DNA of 64,000 nucleotides from Bradyrhizobium sp. LLZ17 (GCF_041200145.1 NZ_CP165734.1:7739521-7803520); one strand, 5' to 3'. Shown: positions 1 through 9,719, counted from the stretch's first letter. Numbers and translations: made by a program. The notes: generated by a model not told the origin, from the letters alone.

Positions 1-639
1 CCTTTCGAGTAAAGCGGACAGTCAGGTCTATTCTAGTTTGACACGTCGGGCAAAACACCGTCAGAATGACATCATCGAAACGAGTTTGGTTCGCCCGCGC
101 CGGAAGCATCCGCCGCGGGTTTTTTCGTTTCGGTTTCGAGATCGGACGGCGTCCCGCGCATCGCGGCCTCGCCCTCGTTGAAACGCGTTCATGGAGCGCC
201 GATGGGCGTGCCGCCGTCCGAACCATTGCTGGCCGTACACGCGCGAACGTGGCGGCCCTCGGCGTGAGCGCTGTTCGCTCGCGCCGCTGCGGCCTCCGGA
301 CACACGGAGATAGGGTTCGCGCTCGAAACGATCGCGCCTCGTCGCGCGATCTGCCGCATTCTTGCTTTGATGAAATGATGACGGGGCAGCTGAGATTGCT
401 CGCGACTGCAGGCCTGATCGATTGGCCTGTGGGGAATATCCTCATGAGCGACGATATTTAATGGCTGCGTGAAGATGCTTCCGTCCACCTGCCCGCCGTC
501 AGGCAGGCGTGCGAAAGCACGGGCGCTGACCGCAATTCCACCGCTGGCGCGCAGCCGCACCAGAACAGCCATCAAGGTTCTCGTTGGGATCGTGCGCAGC
601 GGTGATGCCGGCGTCGCGCGTGTCCCCGGGTCGCGTTAG
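1..639. other. Stretch with no convincing gene
   Basis: Open frames exist on both strands here, but they are arginine- and proline-rich translations of GC-rich DNA. I recognise no family motif in them and none has a good ribosome binding site. A weak hairpin with a T-run lies at 94-126. The stretch probably holds the upstream part of a decayed gene whose recognisable end lies at 640-822. Confidence 0.5.
94..126 (+). terminator. Possible weak intrinsic terminator
   Basis: A 6-bp GC stem (CCCGCG at 94-99 pairing with CGCGGG at 114-119) is followed directly by a run of T at 120-126. The loop is 14 nt, longer than usual. If real, it would end a transcript entering from before the window start. 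Confidence 0.3.
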
Positions 640-822
640 AAGGATGCGAGCGCACGTTGTGCCGGGTCTTGCTGCGTCTAGGGAATGGCACAGCATTGTT
701 TCGGACACGACGGACAATCCGGTGTCGGCCAATAATTTCATCAAGGCCGGTTATCGGCTCTATGAACCGATGTGCCCTGGGCTTGGTCGAATTCGCTGTA
801 TTGGAGAAAGTGGCTCAAATAG
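640..822 (+). pseudogene. C-terminal remnant of a GNAT-type N-acetyltransferase
   Basis: From about 683 the + strand reads EWHSIVSDTTDNPVSANNFI then KAGYRLYEPM, which matches the acetyl-CoA-binding C-terminal half of GNAT acetyltransferases. After a one-base shift near 771 it continues PWAWSNSLYWRKWLK and stops at 820-822, the usual end of this subfamily. No convincing N-terminal half with an R/Q-x-x-G-x-G/A loop could be joined upstream, so this is a broken gene or one with several indels. A strong terminator follows 68 bases later. The family call rests on pattern recognition only. Confidence 0.45.
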
Positions 823-890
823 ACACGGAATTGTGGGGTTTCCCGTGAGGCGGAACGTCACTTCTGCATCGGAATAATCTATACGATCGA

Positions 891-926
891 AACGGCCCGG
901 CAGCTTGATTGCTGCCGGGCCGTTTT
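891..926 (+). terminator. Strong intrinsic terminator
   Basis: A perfect 14-bp stem (891-904 with 911-924) and a 6-nt loop (TTGATT) end in a short T-run. It separates the decayed acetyltransferase from the catabolic genes that start at 1039, and could work in either direction because A and T residues flank both sides. Confidence 0.85.
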
Positions 927-1038
927 GGCGTTTCGAGAGAGCGTTGATCAGGTACTTGCGCAGGCCGCGGTGCCGGGCTTTAACTTTCGTCTTGCAGGAA
1001 ATTCGGCGAGCACAAGCCGATGTAAGGGAGCGCCAGGG

Positions 1039-2307
1039 ATGTCCACCAAACCTCAACTGCCGGAACGTCCACCGCGGGGGACGGGCGGACCCGCCGCACT
1101 TGAAGGTCTCCTGGTCGTGGATTTCACGCGCGTGGTGGCGGGACCTGCCTGCACGCAGACGCTCGCCGATTTCGGTGCACGCGTCATCAAGATCGAAAAT
1201 CCGGACGGTGGCGACGACACGCGCGCCTATGAGCATGCCGAAATCGGTGGTGAAAGCGCGGCCTATCTCAGCCTGAACCGCAACAAGCACGGCATTGTGC
1301 TCGATCTTGCCGTGCCGGAGGCGCGCGAGATCACGCGGGATCTGATTCGCAAGGCGGACGTGGTCGTTGAGAATTTTTCGAGCGGGGTGATGAGGAAATT
1401 CGGCCTCGACTATGAGGCGGTCGCGCCACTCAATCCGCGGCTGGTCTATTGCTCGATCTCGGCCTATGGACGAACCGGCCCCTTCGCCTCTCGTCCCGGT
1501 TTCGATCCGATTACGCAGGCTGAAAGCGGATTCATGTCGCTCAACGGGTTCGCCGACGGCCCGGCTGTTCGGACTGGCCCACCGATCGTCGACATGGCGA
1601 CGGGGATGTCCGCCTGCAACGCCATCCTGCTGGCACTGCTGGCCCGGGATCGGCTTGGTCGCGGCCAGCATGTTGAAGTCGCCCTGTTCGATGTGGCCAT
1701 GGGCATGACCGGCTTCTACGGCATGGCTTACTTGATCAATGGCGAGAATCCCGGCCGGTTCGGCAACTCGCCGAGCGGCTCTCCCACGGTGGGTGTCTAC
1801 GAGGCATCCGATGGACCGCTCTACATGGCCTGCGCCAACGATCGGTTGTATCGACGGCTGGTGGTCGAGGTGTTGAACCGTCCTGATCTCATCAGCGATC
1901 CCCGGTTCGCGACGCGGAAGGCGCGGTCCGAGAACAAGGAGCTGCTGCGAAAGACGATCGCGGAAGTCTTCGCAAGCGACAGCCTCGAGAACTGGATGGC
2001 GAAGATGAAGCTGGCCAATATCCCGGTTGGCTATCTCCGTACCGTCGAGGAGGGGTTCAATGCGCCCGAAGCGCGGGAGCGTCATCGTCTGAACCAGATT
2101 CTGCACCCGACGGCGGGATGGGTCCCCAACATCGAGCCTCCCATCGGCATGAGCTTGACGGCCGCGGTTGACCCGGTCGCAGCGCCGCTGCTGGGCGAGC
2201 ATACCGAACAGGTCTTGCGCGATATACTTGGCTATGATGATGGCCGTATCCTGGAGTTCGCTCAAAAGGGTGTCTTTGGTTCTGGCAAGCCATCGAGCTC
2301 GGCTTAA
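1039..2307 (+). CDS. Class III (CaiB/BaiF-type) acyl-CoA transferase
   Basis: The 422-residue product matches the formyl-CoA transferase/CaiB-BaiF family, which moves CoA between carboxylic acids through an aspartyl-CoA thioester. The N-terminal signature DFTRVVAGPACTQTLADFG followed by ARVIKIE is clear, and Asp156 in RPGFDPITQAESG fits the catalytic aspartate. The ATG at 1039 is chosen because a purine-rich site (GTAAGGGAG) precedes it; the open frame runs further upstream but without family similarity. It is the first gene of a + strand group with a GST and a two-component monooxygenase, so it probably activates or exchanges CoA on an aromatic or dicarboxylic acid intermediate. The substrate cannot be read from sequence. 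Confidence 0.9.
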   Translation: MSTKPQLPERPPRGTGGPAALEGLLVVDFTRVVAGPACTQTLADFGARVIKIENPDGGDDTRAYEHAEIGGESAAYLSLNRNKHGIVLDLAVPEAREITRDLIRKADVVVENFSSGVMRKFGLDYEAVAPLNPRLVYCSISAYGRTGPFASRPGFDPITQAESGFMSLNGFADGPAVRTGPPIVDMATGMSACNAILLALLARDRLGRGQHVEVALFDVAMGMTGFYGMAYLINGENPGRFGNSPSGSPTVGVYEASDGPLYMACANDRLYRRLVVEVLNRPDLISDPRFATRKARSENKELLRKTIAEVFASDSLENWMAKMKLANIPVGYLRTVEEGFNAPEARERHRLNQILHPTAGWVPNIEPPIGMSLTAAVDPVAAPLLGEHTEQVLRDILGYDDGRILEFAQKGVFGSGKPSSSA

Positions 2308-2377
2308 CAGAACGGTGGATACCATTTCGATGGGATGGCCGACCAGGGCAGCCGTCGTTTGCCAATGGGAATTGACG

Positions 2378-3034
2378 ATGAACATACAGCTTTACGGCTT
2401 CTGGCGCTCGCTTGCCTCGTTTCGTGTGCGCGTGGCACTCAAGCTCAAGGGACTGCCCTTCGAGGAAATTCCGGTCGACATCCTCTCAGGGGAGCAGTTC
2501 GATCCGGACTATGACGCGGTCAACACCGAGCGCGTCGTTCCCACGCTGGTGCACGGCGAACACCGGGTGTTTCAGTCGCTGGCCATCATCGAATATCTCG
2601 AGGATCTCATGCCGGAGCCGACGCTGCTGCCGTCGGATCCTGCCGACCGCGCCTATGCTCGATCTCTCGCTTTGGTCACGATCGCGGATGCGCATCCGTT
2701 GGTGACTCCGCGGGTCCGCAACCATCTCGTCAAGATGTTCGGTGCAGATGCCAACGCAATCGAGAGTTGGGCGAAGCATTGGACGATCGAAGGACTGGCA
2801 ACGTACGAGAGACTGTTGCAGCGCCGGCCAGCCGAGCCGTTTACACTTGGTCAGCGGGTGAGCGTCGCGGACATCTGCATTGCCGGCCAGGTCGTTGGAG
2901 CTCAATTTTTGAAGCTAGACCTGGCGCCATTTCCGGCCGTGGCGCGCCTGGCGGGGCACTGCTTCGCAACGCCGGCCTTCGCGACATCGCATCCCTTCGA
3001 ACAATCCGGCTACACGGCGATCGCACCTCGTTAA
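2378..3034 (+). CDS. Zeta-type glutathione S-transferase (maleylacetoacetate/maleylpyruvate isomerase-like)
   Basis: The 218-residue protein has a thioredoxin-like N-terminal half (MNIQLYGFWRSLASFRVRVA, LKLKGLPFEEIPVDIL, VPTLVHG, then FQSLAIIEYLED) and a helical C-terminal half. This is the layout of zeta GSTs that isomerise maleylacetoacetate or maleylpyruvate using glutathione. The start at 2378 puts the first beta strand at the N terminus as in the family; the longer open frame upstream is not conserved. It lies 70 bases after the CoA-transferase. Cis-trans isomerisation of a ring-cleavage product is the likely role; a detoxifying GST is the alternative. Confidence 0.85.
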   Translation: MNIQLYGFWRSLASFRVRVALKLKGLPFEEIPVDILSGEQFDPDYDAVNTERVVPTLVHGEHRVFQSLAIIEYLEDLMPEPTLLPSDPADRAYARSLALVTIADAHPLVTPRVRNHLVKMFGADANAIESWAKHWTIEGLATYERLLQRRPAEPFTLGQRVSVADICIAGQVVGAQFLKLDLAPFPAVARLAGHCFATPAFATSHPFEQSGYTAIAPR

Positions 3035-3120
3035 CCCTACGCCAGCTTGATTTGGCGAGGTTCCCGCCGCATAAGTGTATGGGAGCGAGGGACACGAATG
3101 GCGCTGGTAAGGAGCTGAGC

Positions 3121-4326
3121 ATGGGTCAGTCGACGGCGAGGGATTCCGACGATCCCGCCTATGCGTCGATGATCGCGAGGGCCCGCTCGCTCTTGCCGCA
3201 ACTGCGGGAGCGCGCGGCGCGGACCGAAGAGTTGCGGAACCTGCCGCCGGAAACCGAGCGGGACCTGCACGAGTCCGGCCTGTTCCGGATGCTCCAGCCG
3301 AAGCGCATTGGCGGCGCCGAGCTCGATTACGTCGCCTTGATCGATTGCGCCGACCTGCTCGGACAGGCGGACGCGTCGGTGGCCTGGAATCTCGCCAATC
3401 TCGCCAGCCATCACTGGATGCTCGCCATGTTCGAGCCGAGAGCGCAGGATCTGGTTTGGGGCGGGGACCCGGACGTGCTGATCGCGTCTTCGTTCATCTT
3501 CCCCGCCGGGCGCGCCAGGAAGGTCGAGGGCGGATACCGCCTGCACGGAAGCTGGCCGTTCTCATCGGGGGTCGCTTCGTGCGAGTGGAACATGCTCGCG
3601 AGCGTTGTCTCCTCTGACGATGAGGCTGACGGCATTGAATATCGTATCTTTCTGCTGCCCAAGGCGGACTACAACATTCTCGACACCTGGAACGTTGCAG
3701 GACTGCGCGGTACCGGGTCGTCGGACGTGGAAGTCCGGGACGCTTTCGTAGCCGATCATATGACGGTCGCCGTGAGCGATCTTGCCGGCGGTTCGGCGCC
3801 GGGAAGCAAGTTGAATCCGAACCCGCTGTATGCACTGCCTGTGTTCTCGCTGTTTCCCTATGTCCTATCCGGCGTCGCGCTCGGAAATGCGCAGGCTTGC
3901 CTGGACGATTACGCAGAGGTCTCGCGGCACCGCATATCGACCTACAATCGCGCCAAGCTGAGCGACTTTCAAAGTACCCAGATCAAGATCGCGGAGGCCT
4001 CGGCCAAGATCGATGCCGCGCGTTTGATCATGCGCTCCGCCTGTATCGATGCCATGGCAGATGCGCGGCGTCGCCACATTCCGGACATGACGACCAAGAC
4101 CAGGTATCGGCGTGATGGCGCCTTCTCGGTCAATCTTTGCACCGACGCCGTCTCGATGCTGTTCGCGGCGAGCGGGGCGCGCGGCTTATTCACGACAGGT
4201 GTGTTGCAGCGACAGTTCCGCGATGCGCACGCCATCAACTCGCATCTCGCTTTTAATTTTGATGCGGCCGGGACCAATTATGGACGCGTGGCACTTGGGC
4301 TGCCGTCCGAAAATCTCACCTTGTGA
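3121..4326 (+). CDS. Flavin-dependent monooxygenase, acyl-CoA dehydrogenase fold (HsaA/HpaB-like oxygenase)
   Basis: The 401-residue product has the acyl-CoA dehydrogenase fold but resembles the oxygenase component of two-component aromatic hydroxylases (HsaA, group D flavin monooxygenases). Features include a helical N terminus (LRNLPPETERDLHESGLFRM), the flavin-site region LHGSWPFSSGVASCEWNML, WNVAGLRGTGSSDVEV, and the C-terminal end LGLPSENLTL. The ATG at 3121 follows AAGGAGCTGAGC, a good ribosome binding site. The next gene, 9 bases on, is a flavin reductase that would supply reduced FMN or FAD. Together they should hydroxylate a phenolic or N-heteroaromatic ring. An unusual true acyl-CoA dehydrogenase is the less likely alternative. 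Confidence 0.85.
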   Translation: MGQSTARDSDDPAYASMIARARSLLPQLRERAARTEELRNLPPETERDLHESGLFRMLQPKRIGGAELDYVALIDCADLLGQADASVAWNLANLASHHWMLAMFEPRAQDLVWGGDPDVLIASSFIFPAGRARKVEGGYRLHGSWPFSSGVASCEWNMLASVVSSDDEADGIEYRIFLLPKADYNILDTWNVAGLRGTGSSDVEVRDAFVADHMTVAVSDLAGGSAPGSKLNPNPLYALPVFSLFPYVLSGVALGNAQACLDDYAEVSRHRISTYNRAKLSDFQSTQIKIAEASAKIDAARLIMRSACIDAMADARRRHIPDMTTKTRYRRDGAFSVNLCTDAVSMLFAASGARGLFTTGVLQRQFRDAHAINSHLAFNFDAAGTNYGRVALGLPSENLTL

Positions 4327-4335
4327 GACCGGCCG

Positions 4336-4896
4336 ATGAATGATCTGCCAAAGCAGCCGGTCGGGCCCGATCCAGCCAATGAATTCGCGAGCGACAGTTC
4401 GCGGATCGATCCTCGCGACTTTCGCAATGCGCTCGGCACCTATGCCACGGGTGTGACGATCATTACGGCCGCAGGTCCGGACGGAAGGCCTTATGGATTG
4501 ACCTGCAACTCGTTTGCTTCGGTCTCCCTCAATCCGCCATTGGTGCTTTGGAGTCTTGTGGTCTATTCCTCAAGCTTGACCGTATTTCAGAACGCCAGCC
4601 ATTTTACGGTCAACGTGCTTGGCGCTTCGCAACAGGCGCTTGCGAACAAATTCGCCAAGTCATCCGATGACAAATTCACCGGCATCGACTGGACGCCAGG
4701 GCTCGGGAACGCTCCGGTGCTCGCCGACAGCGTCGCCGCCTTTCAGTGCCGCTCGGTCAATCGCTACTATGGCGGTGACCACGTGATCTTTCTCGGCGCG
4801 GTCGAGGCCTATACTTACAATGCGAAGGAGCCGCTGCTGTTTGCGCGCGGCGCATTTGGCCGATCCGTTCCCGACGAAGAGGGCAAGAAGCCGTAA
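4336..4896 (+). CDS. Flavin reductase component of a two-component monooxygenase (HpaC/HsaB-like)
   Basis: The 186-residue protein has the flavin-reductase (FMN-binding split barrel) signature: FRNALGTYATGVTIITA near residues 30-50, then GLTCNSFASVSLNPPLVLWS, and a C-terminal GGDHVIFLGAVEAY. Such enzymes reduce FMN or FAD with NAD(P)H and pass the free flavin to a partner oxygenase. It starts 9 bases after the monooxygenase stop, so the two form one translational unit. A 30-residue N-terminal extension precedes the barrel. Confidence 0.92.
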   Translation: MNDLPKQPVGPDPANEFASDSSRIDPRDFRNALGTYATGVTIITAAGPDGRPYGLTCNSFASVSLNPPLVLWSLVVYSSSLTVFQNASHFTVNVLGASQQALANKFAKSSDDKFTGIDWTPGLGNAPVLADSVAAFQCRSVNRYYGGDHVIFLGAVEAYTYNAKEPLLFARGAFGRSVPDEEGKKP

Positions 4897-4911
4897 ATGG
4901 AGAATCGCGGC

Positions 4912-5820
4912 CTACCGCTCTTCCGCCGACAGCTTGTAGATCTCCAGCGCATCGGCATCCGCGCCACGGGCAGTCCTGGCCAGCCTGAAGAGCTGTCCCG
5001 CAAGCGTAGCCATCGGTACAGGAGTTGACGTCGCCTGGGCTACATCGGCAACCGTGTCGAGGTCCTTGAGCATCGTGGCGATGTGACCGAGCGGCGGGGA
5101 GTGAATGCCCTGGACCATGCGCGGTACGAAGAGCTGGAGCGGAATGGAATCTGCAAAGCCGCCGGCGAGCGCCTCGGGCAGCCGATTGGCGTCAATGCCG
5201 GCATTGACCGCAAGGCGCGTTGCTTCCGCGAGGACGGCCATTGCGCATCCGACAATCACCTGGTTGCAGAGTTTTGCGGTCTGGCCGGCGCCGATCGCGC
5301 CCATGTGGGTGAACCTGCGTGCCATGGCCAACACGTAGGGCCGCACTCTTTCGATGTCACCCGTTTCACCGCCGGCCATGACGGCGAGCGTGCCTTCCTC
5401 CGCACCCTTGGTGCCGCCGGACACGGGCGCATCGACCCAGCTTGCAGCGTTGGCAGCTTTCAGCCGAGCGGCGAGATCGCGCGCGGCATCTGGATGAATC
5501 GAGGAGAAATCGACCACGAGTTTACCTGCGCCGGAAGCCGCTGAAACGCCTTCGGGTCCGAAGATCACTTCTTCCACGGCATTTGCGTCCGTCACGCACA
5601 TGAAGACGATGTCCGAGCCGTCCAGGAGGACGCGGGGCGTCGTTGCGCGGCTTGCACCGGACTCGAGCAGCGGCGCCAGTTTGGCTTCCGAACGGTTCCA
5701 GACGGTCACCTGATAACCGGCCTTCAGCAGGCGCCGGCTCATGGGCGCACCCATGAGCCCAAGGCCGAGATAGCCAAGCCTCTCGACGTGCCGCGCGTCG
5801 GCCTTGCTCGCTTCAGCCAT
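4912..5820 (-). CDS. 3-hydroxyisobutyrate dehydrogenase family NAD(P)-dependent oxidoreductase
   Basis: The 302-residue protein carries the Rossmann signature YLGLGLMGAPMSRRLLKAGY, VDFSSIHPDAARDLA, the substrate loop VDAPVSGGTKGAEEGTL, and the catalytic lysine in GQTAKLCNQVIVG. These define the beta-hydroxyacid dehydrogenase family (3-hydroxyisobutyrate, tartronate semialdehyde reductase and similar). The ATG at 5820 has GAAGGAAG upstream. It faces the monooxygenase operon tail to tail and is divergent from the binding-protein gene at 5991, so the 170-base gap holds both promoters. The exact hydroxyacid is not determinable. Confidence 0.9.
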   Translation of the reverse strand: MAEASKADARHVERLGYLGLGLMGAPMSRRLLKAGYQVTVWNRSEAKLAPLLESGASRATTPRVLLDGSDIVFMCVTDANAVEEVIFGPEGVSAASGAGKLVVDFSSIHPDAARDLAARLKAANAASWVDAPVSGGTKGAEEGTLAVMAGGETGDIERVRPYVLAMARRFTHMGAIGAGQTAKLCNQVIVGCAMAVLAEATRLAVNAGIDANRLPEALAGGFADSIPLQLFVPRMVQGIHSPPLGHIATMLKDLDTVADVAQATSTPVPMATLAGQLFRLARTARGADADALEIYKLSAEER

Positions 5821-5990
5821 AGGTTGCTTCCTTCTGCCGCGGCGCAGCGCCGCCGGTGCACCATACATCGTGGACCCCGCGGCGAAACCGGGGCAGCCTG
5901 CATGGCTTGCCTCATTGTTTGAACCATGAAACATTTGGGGTGGTTGGGTTCGGTGGCGCCGGTCGGCGCCGGAGCAACGGAGTGGGCACG

Positions 5991-6974
5991 ATGCGGACGG
6001 TTTCGAGCTGGATGCTGGCAGCAGGGGCAGTGTTGGCCGTGATGGCGGGCGCAAGCCACTCATGGGCGCAGCAGACAATCCGCGTCGGCTGGACCATCCC
6101 GGCTGAGGAATCCAAATACTGGATGATGCGCAGGCCGGCCGAATTTCCCAATCTCGGCAAGACCTACAACGTCGAATGGACCCAATTCCAGGGTACCGCG
6201 CCGATGACGCAGGCACTGGCTGCCGGCGCACTCGATTGCGCGACACAGGCACCGCTATCGCTCGCCAATGGCGTGGTCGGCGGCAATCTCAAGGCCTACA
6301 TCGTGGCGCAGCATGTCTTCGAGAAGCCCGGCGGATTCTCGGTCTACTGGGCGGTCATGGACGATTCGCCGATCAAGACGATTGCCGACCTCAAGGGCAA
6401 GACGGTCGGCATTTCCGTGATCGGCGGCGGGACGCAAGGGCCGTTCAACCTGCTTCTCAAGCAGAATGGCATCGATCCGGCGAAGGACATCAAGCTCGTC
6501 GAAGTCGGCTTTGCCGTCTCGGAAGATGCGTTGCGCCAGGGCCGTGTCGATGCGGTCAATATGAACCAGCCGTTCGCCGCGCGCGCAGAAGCAAAAGGCG
6601 GCACCCGAAAGCTGTTCTCGCTGTCGCAAGTGATGCCGAATATCGTGCATATCCTGGAAGCCTGCCGCGCCGATTTCGTCGACAAGAACCCGGAACTGGT
6701 CAAGGCCTATGTCCGCGATATCACGTCGGGCATGAAGAAGGCCTTGGCGAACCGCGAAGAGACGCTGAAGGTAGTCTCCGAAGTGCTAAAAGCGCCCATC
6801 CCGGTGCTCGACACTTATCTTCTCAAGGACAACGATTTCGGCCGTGATCCGGGTGCGGCGCCGAACTTCCCGGCGATCCAGAAGATGCTGGATATCTATG
6901 CTGAAACGGGAATGCTCCCGAAGCTGGATGTCGCCCAGTTCAAGCATCCGACAATCGTTGCGCCACTGCAGTAG
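5991..6974 (+). CDS. ABC transporter periplasmic substrate-binding protein, NMT1/THI5/SsuA type
   Basis: The 327-residue protein has a Sec signal peptide (hydrophobic LAAGAVLAVMAG, cleavage after SWA) and the NMT1/SsuA-like fold. Typical stretches are IRVGWTIPAEESKYW, ALAAGALDCATQAPLSLANG and TIADLKGKTVGISVIGGG. Family members bind taurine, sulfonates, nitrate, phthalates or pyrimidines. The start at 5991 places the positively charged n-region correctly. Its ATPase and two permeases (8874-11265) follow after an intervening dehydratase gene. The surrounding enzymes suggest that it delivers the aromatic or heteroaromatic growth substrate, which is an inference. Confidence 0.88.
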   Translation: MRTVSSWMLAAGAVLAVMAGASHSWAQQTIRVGWTIPAEESKYWMMRRPAEFPNLGKTYNVEWTQFQGTAPMTQALAAGALDCATQAPLSLANGVVGGNLKAYIVAQHVFEKPGGFSVYWAVMDDSPIKTIADLKGKTVGISVIGGGTQGPFNLLLKQNGIDPAKDIKLVEVGFAVSEDALRQGRVDAVNMNQPFAARAEAKGGTRKLFSLSQVMPNIVHILEACRADFVDKNPELVKAYVRDITSGMKKALANREETLKVVSEVLKAPIPVLDTYLLKDNDFGRDPGAAPNFPAIQKMLDIYAETGMLPKLDVAQFKHPTIVAPLQ

Positions 6975-7052
6975 GCGATCGATCGTCCGTTGAATTCACG
7001 AGGCCGCAATGTCCCGGTCATGTGCGGGACATTGGACGAAGATGATGCACGT

Positions 7053-8748
7053 ATGAAGAAGTTGCGCTCACGGATAACGACTGACGGCCTCGATCGGGCC
7101 CCGCATCGCGCATTCATGCGCGCGATGGGCCTGGACGACGAGGCCATCGCCAAACCGATGGTCGGCGTCGTCAGCATGAAGGGTGAGCAGACGCCCTGCA
7201 ACATGACCCACGACTTCCAGGTCGCGGCAGCCAAGACCGGGATCGAGGAAGCCGGCGGGACGCCGCGCGAATTCTCGACCGTCTCGGTCTCCGACGGCAT
7301 CAGCATGAATCACGAGGGGATGAAGTTCTCCCTGTTTTCGCGCGAGCTGATCGCCGATTCGATCGAAGCGGTCGTGCATGGCCTCGCCTACGACGCACTG
7401 ATCGGATACGGCGGATGCGACAAGACGCTTCCGGGCGTGATGATGGGAATGGTTCGTTGCAACGTGCCGTCCATCTTCATCTACGGCGGCAGTTCGCTGC
7501 CGGGCCGTGTGGACGGGCGCACCCTGACGGTCCTCGACTCCTACGAAGCCGTCGGTAGCTTCATGACCGGTGAGATCGACGCCGCGACGCTCGAGCGGAT
7601 CGAGCGCGCCTGCCTGCCGACCATTGGCGCCTGCGCCGGTCAGTTCACCGCGAATACCATGGGAATGGTGTCGGAAGCGATGGGCCTGACCATTCCCAAT
7701 GTTTCGATGGTCCCGGGCGTTTATGCCGAACGCGCGCAGATCTCGCGGCGCGCCGGCCGGCTCGTGATGGAGATGCTGGAGCGCGGCGGGCCATTGCCTC
7801 GCGACATCGTGACCCGGAAATCGCTCGAAAACGGAGCCGCAATCGTTGCTGCGACCGGCGGTTCGACCAATGCCGCGCTGCATCTGCCGGCGATCGCGAA
7901 CGAGGCCGGCATCGCATTTACGATCGATGATCTCGGCGAGGTGTTAGCTCGGACGCCGCTGATCGGAAACCTGCGCCCCGGCGGCAAATACACCGCCAAG
8001 GACGTCTACGACATTGGCGGCGCGGCCGTTGTGATCCGCGAGTTGATCCAGAGCGGGCATATCGACGGCCGCTGCCTGACCATCACGGGCCGTACGCTCG
8101 CGGAAGAATATGGCGCGGCCAACGCGCCCGATGGCGAGGTCGTCTACATGGCCCGCGCACCGATCATGCCGGATGGCGGCGTGGCGGTATTGAAGGGCAA
8201 TCTCTGTCCTGATGGCGCGGTGATCAAGGTTGCAGGTCTGAAGACCCAGTTCTTCGAAGGCGTCGCACGCGTATTCGAAGATGAGGAGGGCTGCGTCGCG
8301 GCGGTACGGGAGCGCAGCTACAAGGCAGGCGAGGTTTTGGTGATCCGCAATGAAGGACCGGTCGGCGGTCCTGGCATGCGCGAGATGCTCGGCGTCACCG
8401 CGCTGATTTATGGGCAGGGCATGGGCGAGAAGGTGGCCTTGATCACCGATGGGCGATTTTCCGGCGCAACCCGCGGCATGTGCATCGGCTATGTGTCTCC
8501 GGAAGCGTTTGTTGGCGGTCCGCTGGCGCTCGTTCGTGACGGCGACAAGATTCAGAATCGACGCGGCCGGCCGCCGCATGGACCTGCTGGTCGATGAGCA
8601 GGAACTCGCAACGCGCCGGCGCGATTGGAAGCCTCGTCCGCCACGTCATCGCGCCGGGGCACTCGCGAAGTACGCGCGGCTGGTTGGTCAGGCGCCGGGT
8701 GGAGCGGTGACGCATGAGGGGCCGGCAGAATGGCCCTGGTTCGATTGA
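7053..8748 (+). pseudogene. IlvD/Edd-family dihydroxy-acid dehydratase, broken by a +1 frameshift near 8554
   Basis: About 564 residues of an IlvD-type Fe-S dehydratase are present: [59 protein letters not shown] and [13 protein letters not shown], including the cluster cysteines. The frame leaves the family at 8554 (RDGDKIQN and stop at 8597). In the next frame the expected end [19 protein letters not shown] follows and stops at 8748. Removing one base at 8554 restores GDKIRIDAAG. Possible starts are the ATG at 7053 (preferred), the ATG at 7020 or the TTG at 6990. It lies inside an ABC transporter operon, so it probably dehydrates a sugar-acid-like or hydroxyacid intermediate rather than serving branched-chain amino acid synthesis. 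Confidence 0.85.
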
Positions 8749-8873
8749 ACCATGATGTTTGCGCGAAAATGACGATCCGTTTGGCAAGTTTCTTGCTAAG
8801 CTCGTGGCGCTGATGGAGCACATTCTGCTGGTCGGCTGCGCGACTTTCGCGCACGGGTGAAGCGAGAGACGTG

Positions 8874-9719
8874 ATGAAGGTAATGCCTTCGAGATCGAGC
8901 GAATGGGTGAGACCGGTGACGTCACAACAGCCGGCTTCCGCGATCATCGAGATCGACCACGTCTCGCAGGTCTTTCAAACCTCGGCGCGCAACGATCATT
9001 TGGCGTTGTCGGATATCTCGCTGACGATCGAAGAGCGGGCCTTTGTCTCCATTCTTGGTCCGTCGGGCTGTGGCAAGTCGACACTGCTCTACATCGTCGG
9101 CGGTTTCGTCAGTCCGACCAGCGGGACGGCGAGAATCAAGGGACGCACGATCACGGGGCCGGGCCCGGATCGCGGACCGGTGTTCCAGGAGTTCGCACTG
9201 TTTCCCTGGAAGACGGTCCTCGGCAACGTGATGTATGGCCCGCGCCAGCAAGGCGTGGGTGCCACTGAGGTCGAGGTCCAAAGCCGTGCCTTGATCGAGA
9301 TGGTCGGCCTCAAGGGTTACGAAAACTTCTATCCAAAGGAATTGTCGGGCGGCATGAAGCAACGCGTCGCACTGGCGCGGACGCTCGCGTATCATCCCGA
9401 AGTCCTGTTGATGGACGAGCCCTTCGGTGCGCTCGACGCCCACACGCGAACACGCCTGCAGAACGATCTCCTGAATATCTGGGAACGCGATCGCAAAACG
9501 GTGTTGTTCGTCACCCATTCAGTCGACGAAGCCGTTTTCCTGTCCGATAAGGTCGTGATGATGTCGAAATCTCCAGGTCGTATTCGACAGGTCATCGACA
9601 TCGATCTACCGCGCCCGCGCCGCCGCAGCGAACTGTTGCTCGACCCGCGGTACCAGAAATACGTCGTCGACATCGAGCGCATGTTCGATGAGAGCGACGA
9701 AGTTCGGTTACCGTCGTGA
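8874..9719 (+). CDS. ABC transporter ATP-binding protein (SsuB/TauB type)
   Basis: The 281-residue ATPase has Walker A GPSGCGKST, Q-loop FQEFALFPW, signature LSGGMKQR, Walker B VLLMDEPFGALD and switch His in FVTHSVDEAVFLSD, all in the order of the nitrate/sulfonate/taurine subfamily. The ATG at 8874 (or the GTG three bases earlier) follows AGCGAGAG. It energises the two permeases encoded directly downstream, whose first gene overlaps it by 4 bases. The matching binding protein is at 5991-6974. Confidence 0.92.
   Translation: MKVMPSRSSEWVRPVTSQQPASAIIEIDHVSQVFQTSARNDHLALSDISLTIEERAFVSILGPSGCGKSTLLYIVGGFVSPTSGTARIKGRTITGPGPDRGPVFQEFALFPWKTVLGNVMYGPRQQGVGATEVEVQSRALIEMVGLKGYENFYPKELSGGMKQRVALARTLAYHPEVLLMDEPFGALDAHTRTRLQNDLLNIWERDRKTVLFVTHSVDEAVFLSDKVVMMSKSPGRIRQVIDIDLPRPRRRSELLLDPRYQKYVVDIERMFDESDEVRLPS

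Noticed and set aside
66..461. 131-codon frame near the window start
   Set aside because: Arg-rich translation with no ribosome binding site or known family pattern.
760..2385. Long open frame on - covering the CoA-transferase gene
   Set aside because: It is antisense to a clear family member, has no family motif and reflects GC-rich third-position bias.
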